64,000 nt of DNA from Sphingomicrobium astaxanthinifaciens (GTDB taxonomy: Bacteria; Pseudomonadota; Alphaproteobacteria; Sphingomonadales; Sphingomonadaceae), in NCBI RefSeq assembly GCF_022865105.1, contig NZ_JAKNYM010000001.1:1-64000 (forward strand), given 5' to 3'. Under the pieces are notes generated by a model, which was given only the letters and a program-made list of their open reading frames with translations, was not told where the DNA came from and ran no database searches. Shown piece after piece: positions 60,514 to 64,000 of the stretch (its first letter is position 1; the number at the start of each line of letters is the position of its first letter). The position numbers were made by a program, and so were the translations under genes.

Positions 60514-61127
60514 GCCGGCGGGACGTCCTGCCGGGCCAGCGCCAGCGCCCCCTCGACGAGGGGGCGCCAGTCGGCCTCGGCGGGCGCCTCCTGCTCGAGC
60601 GCCTCGAGCAGCGGCAGCGCGGCCTCGCGCTCGCCGCTGCGCAGCAGCGCGAGCGCCTTGAAGAAGCGCGGCCCGGGGTGGTCGGGCGCGAGCGCGATGC
60701 CGCGATCATAGGCCAGTTCGGCCGCGGGCGAGACGGTGCCGGCATGGTCGGCCAGCGCGTTGCCGTAGAGCGACCACAGCGCGCCGCTGCCGGGATGCTC
60801 GCGCAGCCCCGAGCGCAGCAATCGCGCGGCCTCGCCGGTGCGGCCCCGCGCGGCATAGCTTTCGGACAGCACCGCCCAGCGGTCGAGCCAGGTGAAGCGC
60901 CCGTAGAAGGCCTCGCGCGCGCCCTTGAGCGACATCGGCGCGGGCAAGGCGGGGCGGCCCGCGACCGGGCGCGATTCGAGCCACGGCTTGCCCGACAGCG
61001 CATAGCCCGCGCCGCCGAACAGCAGCGCCGCCGCCGCCAGCGTGAGGTGCGGCCCGCGCAGCCGGCGCCAGTAGAGGAACGCGAGGCAGGCGGCCCCGAG
61101 CCCGAGCAGGAGGAGGTAGCCGGTCAT
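60492..61127 (-). CDS. Cytochrome c biogenesis TPR protein, CcmI/CcmH C-terminal type
   Basis: A 211-residue membrane-bound TPR protein at the end of the ccm operon. Two hydrophobic segments (YLLLLGLGAACLAFLYW, LTLAAAALLFGGAGYALSG) are followed by TPR helices (WAVLSESYAARGRTGEAARL, RGIALAPDHPGPRFFKALAL). Proteins of this kind (CcmI, or the C-terminal half of E. coli CcmH) bind apocytochrome c for heme attachment. It is shorter than typical CcmI (about 380). The start overlaps the ccmH stop as ATGA. Confidence 0.82.
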   Translation of the reverse strand: MTGYLLLLGLGAACLAFLYWRRLRGPHLTLAAAALLFGGAGYALSGKPWLESRPVAGRPALPAPMSLKGAREAFYGRFTWLDRWAVLSESYAARGRTGEAARLLRSGLREHPGSGALWSLYGNALADHAGTVSPAAELAYDRGIALAPDHPGPRFFKALALLRSGEREAALPLLEALEQEAPAEADWRPLVEGALALARQDVPPAQPSSGS

Positions 61128-61507
61128 GCCCCGCCGTCCCGGCGGAAGCGACCGCGCACCATCCAGCCGGCCAGCAGGAGGAGCAGCACGGGCACCGCGA
61201 ACAATGGCCACGACACCGGGTCGCTGCCGACCGGGCGATAGCTGACCGCGCCGCCGTAGCGATCGACGAGCCAGCCGCGCACCTCCTCGGGGCGCTCGCC
61301 CGCGGCGATCCGCGCGCGCACGAGGCGGCGCATGTCGGCGGCCATGTCGGCATCGCTGTCGGCGATCGACTGTCCCTCGCAGGTCAGGCAGCGCAATTCG
61401 CGCATCAGCGCGACCGCGGCGGCCTCGCGCGCCGGATCCTCGAGCTGGGCGTAGGCGTAATCGGGGGTCGCGGCGGCGAGCAGCAGCGGCACGAGCAAGG
61501 CCATCAT
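61124..61507 (-). CDS. ccmH: Cytochrome c-type biogenesis protein CcmH
   Basis: A 127-residue thiol-redox protein that reduces apocytochrome c before heme ligation. It has a signal peptide or anchor (ALLVPLLLAAATPDYAYA), the signature LMRELRCLTCEGQSIADSDA with redox Cys40 and Cys43 (LRCxxC), RRLVRARIAAGERPEEVRG, and a C-terminal transmembrane helix. It overlaps both neighbours by ATGA. Confidence 0.94.
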   Translation of the reverse strand: MMALLVPLLLAAATPDYAYAQLEDPAREAAAVALMRELRCLTCEGQSIADSDADMAADMRRLVRARIAAGERPEEVRGWLVDRYGGAVSYRPVGSDPVSWPLFAVPVLLLLLAGWMVRGRFRRDGGA

Positions 61508-62022
61508 CGCAACGCCTCCCACGCGGCGGCGAGCCGATCGACGTCGCCGGGCGCGAGCGGCCCCTGGACATGCGCGCGGATCACCCCCTCGGCGTCGACG
61601 AGGAAGGTTTCGGGCACCCCGGTGGCCCCGAGCGCGAACACCGCCTCGCTCTGCGGATCGCTCCCGATCACCGCGAACGGGTCGCCATGCTCCTCGAGGA
61701 AGCGGGTCACCGCCTGCGGCTCGTCGCGCACTGCGATGCCGGTGATCGGCACCCCGCGCGCGGCGAGCGCGTCGAGCAGCGGAGCCTCGGCGATGCACGG
61801 GTTGCACCAGCTGCCGAACAGGTTGACGAGGTGCGGCTCGCCGGTCGCCAGCCCGGTCACCCCGGGCCTGTCCGCCAGCATCGGCGCGAGCGTGAGATCG
61901 GGCGCGGGGGCGCCGACGAGGCGGCTCGAGATGTCGGGCTGGTCGGAGGGATCGGCGAGCCGCCAGCCGATGAAGGCGAAGACGAGCAGGCCGACGGCCA
62001 GCGGCAGGTAGCGGGCTACCAT
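61504..62022 (-). CDS. ccmG: Thiol:disulfide interchange protein DsbE/CcmG
   Basis: A 172-residue membrane-anchored thioredoxin-like protein of cytochrome c maturation. An N-terminal helix (YLPLAVGLLVFAFIGW) is followed by the thioredoxin domain with VNLFGSWCNPCIAEAPLLDA (Cys73, Cys76) and the specific GVPITGIAVRDEPQ and GATGVPETFLVDAEGVIRA. The WCNPC form is a variant of the usual WCxxC. Its start lies inside the ccmF end (7-bp overlap). Confidence 0.94.
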   Translation of the reverse strand: MVARYLPLAVGLLVFAFIGWRLADPSDQPDISSRLVGAPAPDLTLAPMLADRPGVTGLATGEPHLVNLFGSWCNPCIAEAPLLDALAARGVPITGIAVRDEPQAVTRFLEEHGDPFAVIGSDPQSEAVFALGATGVPETFLVDAEGVIRAHVQGPLAPGDVDRLAAAWEALR

Positions 62023-63956
62023 GAACGTTGCTCCCGGTATCGCGCGCTCGCTCGGGCGGGCCGCGCCTCGCGCAGCGCGCGCACGATCCGCCCGACCAGC
62101 GAGACCAGCCCGCCGAGCGCGATCAGCAGCCCGCCCGCCCAGATGAAGGTGACGAACGGCTTCCACCACAGCCGCAGCTGCCAGCCCTCGGCAGCGCTCC
62201 CCTGCCCCACGGTGGCGTAGAGCTGCCCGTCCCAACGTGTCAGGAGCGCGCTCTCGCTGGTGCTGGTGGCGGGTTGGTTGAACAGCCGCTGCTGGGGGGC
62301 GAGCCGCGCCGCGCCGGCCCCGCGCGAGGCGAGCAGGTCGGCCTCGATCGCGGTCCAGTTGGGCCCGGCGACCGGGACCGCGGCGCGAAACTCGACGAGC
62401 CACGGCCCGACACTGGCCTGGTCGCCCGGCTGGACGATGGCGAGCCGTTCCTTGGTGAAGGCGCTCTCGCTGGCGATTCCGACGGTCAGCAGCCCGACCC
62501 CGAGATGCGCGAGCACCATCCCCCAGACGGGCGCGGGCGCGCGCCAGGGCTTGCGGGTGAGCAGCGGCACGAGGCTGGCGATCACCAGCCCCGCGCCCAG
62601 CGCTAGCCCGAGCCGCTCGAGCAGGCTCATCGACCAGCCCAGCGCGATGGTGGCGACCAGCATCGCGAGCGCGCCGCAGCCGGCCAGCGCGGCGCCCTTC
62701 GACAGCGGCCGGAACTGGCGCTTCCAGCTCAGGAGAGGCCCGACGAACAGCAGCGCGACGAGGAGCAGCGCGAGCGGGCCGGCCACCAGGTTGAAATAGG
62801 GCGGGCCGACCGAGATCGAGGCCCCGAACGCCTCGGCCACGAGCGGGTAGAAGGTGCCGAACAGCACCAGCGCGAGGATGACCGAAAGCAGGAGGTTGTT
62901 GGCCACCAGCGCGCCCTCGCGGCTGGCGGGCGCGAACGGGGCGCCCTCGCGGACCTGCGCGATGCGCGCGCCGAACAGCGCGAGCGCGCCGCCGACATAG
63001 AGCGCCATCAGCACGAGGATGAAGGTGCCGCGCTCGGGGTCGACCGCGAAGGCATGGACCGAGGTCAGCAGCCCCGAGCGCACGAGGAAGGTGCCGAGCA
63101 TCGACATGGCGAAGCCGATCAGCGCGAGCGCCATCGTCCAGGCGCGCAGCGCCTCGCGCGCGGCGAGCACCGAGACCGAATGCAGCAGCGCGGTGGCGGC
63201 GAGCCACGGCAGGAGCGAGGCATTCTCCACCGGGTCCCAGAACCAGTAGCCGCCCCAGCCGAGCTCGTAATAGGCCCAGTAGGAGCCGCCGAGGATGCCC
63301 GCGGTGAGGAAGGTCCACGACAACAGCACCCACGGGCGCATCGCCCGCGCCAGCGCCGCGTCGACTCGCCCGCCGAGCATCGCCCCGATGGCGAGGCTGA
63401 AGGCGACCGACAGCCCGACATAGCCGACGTAGAGGGTGGGCGGATGGAAGACGAGGCCGGGATCCTGCAGCAGCGGGTTCAGCCCGCGTCCCTCGAGCGC
63501 GGGCGGGTCGAGCCGCGCGAAGGGGTTGGAGGACAGGAGGAGGAAGGCGTAGAAACCGAGCGCCAGCGCGCCCTGCATCCCCAGCGCCCCGCGCATCACC
63601 GCGGGCTCGAGCGCGCGGGCGAAGCGCGCCATCAGCGCGCCGAACCCCGACAGGAGCAGCACCCAGAGCAGCATCGAGCCTTCATGGTTCCCCCATGCGG
63701 CGGCGAGCTTGTAGAAGGGCAGCTTGTCGCCGTGGCTGTGGGTCGCGACCAGCGCGACCGACAGGTCGGTGACCCAGAACAGGTGCAGCAGCGCGGCGAA
63801 GGCGAGCAGCGCGAGCAGTGCCTGCGCCCCGGCGATGGCGCGGATCGCGGGGAGCGCGGCGGCGCCGGCCTGCCCGCGCAGCAGCGCAAACACGACCTGC
63901 AGCCCCGCCAGCGCCGCCGCGAGCCAGAGCGCGGCATGGCCGAGTTCGGCGATCAT
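62016..63956 (-). CDS. ccmF: Heme lyase CcmF/NrfE family subunit
   Basis: The 646-residue membrane subunit of the heme lyase complex. It has multiple helices, the WGNHEGSMLLWVLLLSGFGA region, and the tryptophan-rich WD segment LGWGGYWFWDPVENASLLPW, followed by LAATALLHSVSVLA with a conserved heme-ligand histidine. The large periplasmic domain near the C-terminus begins at about WLVEFRAAVPVAGPNWTAIE. Full length. It overlaps the upstream ccmE end by ATGA. Confidence 0.95.
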   Translation of the reverse strand: MIAELGHAALWLAAALAGLQVVFALLRGQAGAAALPAIRAIAGAQALLALLAFAALLHLFWVTDLSVALVATHSHGDKLPFYKLAAAWGNHEGSMLLWVLLLSGFGALMARFARALEPAVMRGALGMQGALALGFYAFLLLSSNPFARLDPPALEGRGLNPLLQDPGLVFHPPTLYVGYVGLSVAFSLAIGAMLGGRVDAALARAMRPWVLLSWTFLTAGILGGSYWAYYELGWGGYWFWDPVENASLLPWLAATALLHSVSVLAAREALRAWTMALALIGFAMSMLGTFLVRSGLLTSVHAFAVDPERGTFILVLMALYVGGALALFGARIAQVREGAPFAPASREGALVANNLLLSVILALVLFGTFYPLVAEAFGASISVGPPYFNLVAGPLALLLVALLFVGPLLSWKRQFRPLSKGAALAGCGALAMLVATIALGWSMSLLERLGLALGAGLVIASLVPLLTRKPWRAPAPVWGMVLAHLGVGLLTVGIASESAFTKERLAIVQPGDQASVGPWLVEFRAAVPVAGPNWTAIEADLLASRGAGAARLAPQQRLFNQPATSTSESALLTRWDGQLYATVGQGSAAEGWQLRLWWKPFVTFIWAGGLLIALGGLVSLVGRIVRALREARPARASARYREQRSW

Positions 63957-64000
63957 GGGGCCGCGACCGTCTCGGCGGTCGCCCGTTCGGCGCGCTCGGC
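63953..64000 (-). CDS. ccmE: C-terminal end of the gene upstream of ccmF, probably ccmE (partial)
   Basis: The last 15 codons of an open frame (AERAERATAETVAAP) end in a TGA that overlaps the ccmF start as ATGA. The frame is open to the window edge. The ccm operon order makes ccmE, the heme chaperone, the likely identity, and alanine- and glutamate-rich tails are usual there, but no catalytic motif is in the window. Confidence 0.5.
   Translation of the reverse strand, partial: AERAERATAETVAAP

Overview
The window is a GC-rich, gene-dense chromosomal segment of an alphaproteobacterium, most likely a member of the Sphingomonadales (Sphingomonas/Sphingomicrobium type). The evidence is the rpsB-tsf-pyrH-frr-uppS-cdsA-dxr-rseP-bamA-skp-fabZ block without lpxD or lpxA, a DnaE whose PHP domain is degenerate in the sphingomonad manner, a short alphaproteobacterial ProS, and many ATGA-type gene overlaps. 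I see no insertion sequence, integrase, prophage or CRISPR array, so this is mostly core genome with small accessory islands.

Layout. Positions 1-4411 hold the tail of a large repeat-type secreted protein, a LuxR-type regulator and a type I secretion ABC transporter with its HlyD adaptor. Positions 4418-8354 (minus) are a trehalose operon, otsB / GH15 glycosidase / otsA. Then come glutaryl-CoA dehydrogenase, LemA and a DUF2207 membrane protein (8420-12165), a GNAT and rpmE (minus). A cobalamin riboswitch (about 13078-13207) precedes a B12 uptake operon (receptor, BtuF, BtuC, BtuD; 13315-17576). Positions 17573-28223 (minus) form the large translation / isoprenoid / phospholipid / outer-membrane assembly block. 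pssA-psd, icd, a GNAT-amidohydrolase fusion, a Kef-type antiporter, alaS, mtgA, dnaE, lolD-lolC and proS fill 28624-45981.

The most unusual region is 46040-50751: a structured, terminator-ended candidate RNA, a DUF1622 protein, an 89-residue Lys/Glu-rich protein immediately followed by a YcaO cyclodehydratase-family protein and a TfuA-like protein (the pair known for peptide-backbone thioamidation), a convergent winged-helix/TPR regulator, a 25-bp operator-like palindrome and a 39-residue hydrophobic peptide gene. This is the best candidate for an undescribed modified-peptide system. The rest (50826-64000) holds a GNAT, the proline biosynthesis genes proA, proC (minus) and proB (plus), a GT-C-type membrane protein head-to-head with a VanZ-like protein, an elongator tRNA-Met, a DUF3775 protein, a 2H phosphoesterase and PRC-barrel pair, alanine dehydrogenase, and a cytochrome c maturation operon (ccmE tail, ccmF, ccmG/dsbE, ccmH, ccmI-like; minus) running off the right edge.

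Starts were chosen by eye from Shine-Dalgarno sequences, family N-termini and overlaps; functional calls rest on motif recognition without database searches.
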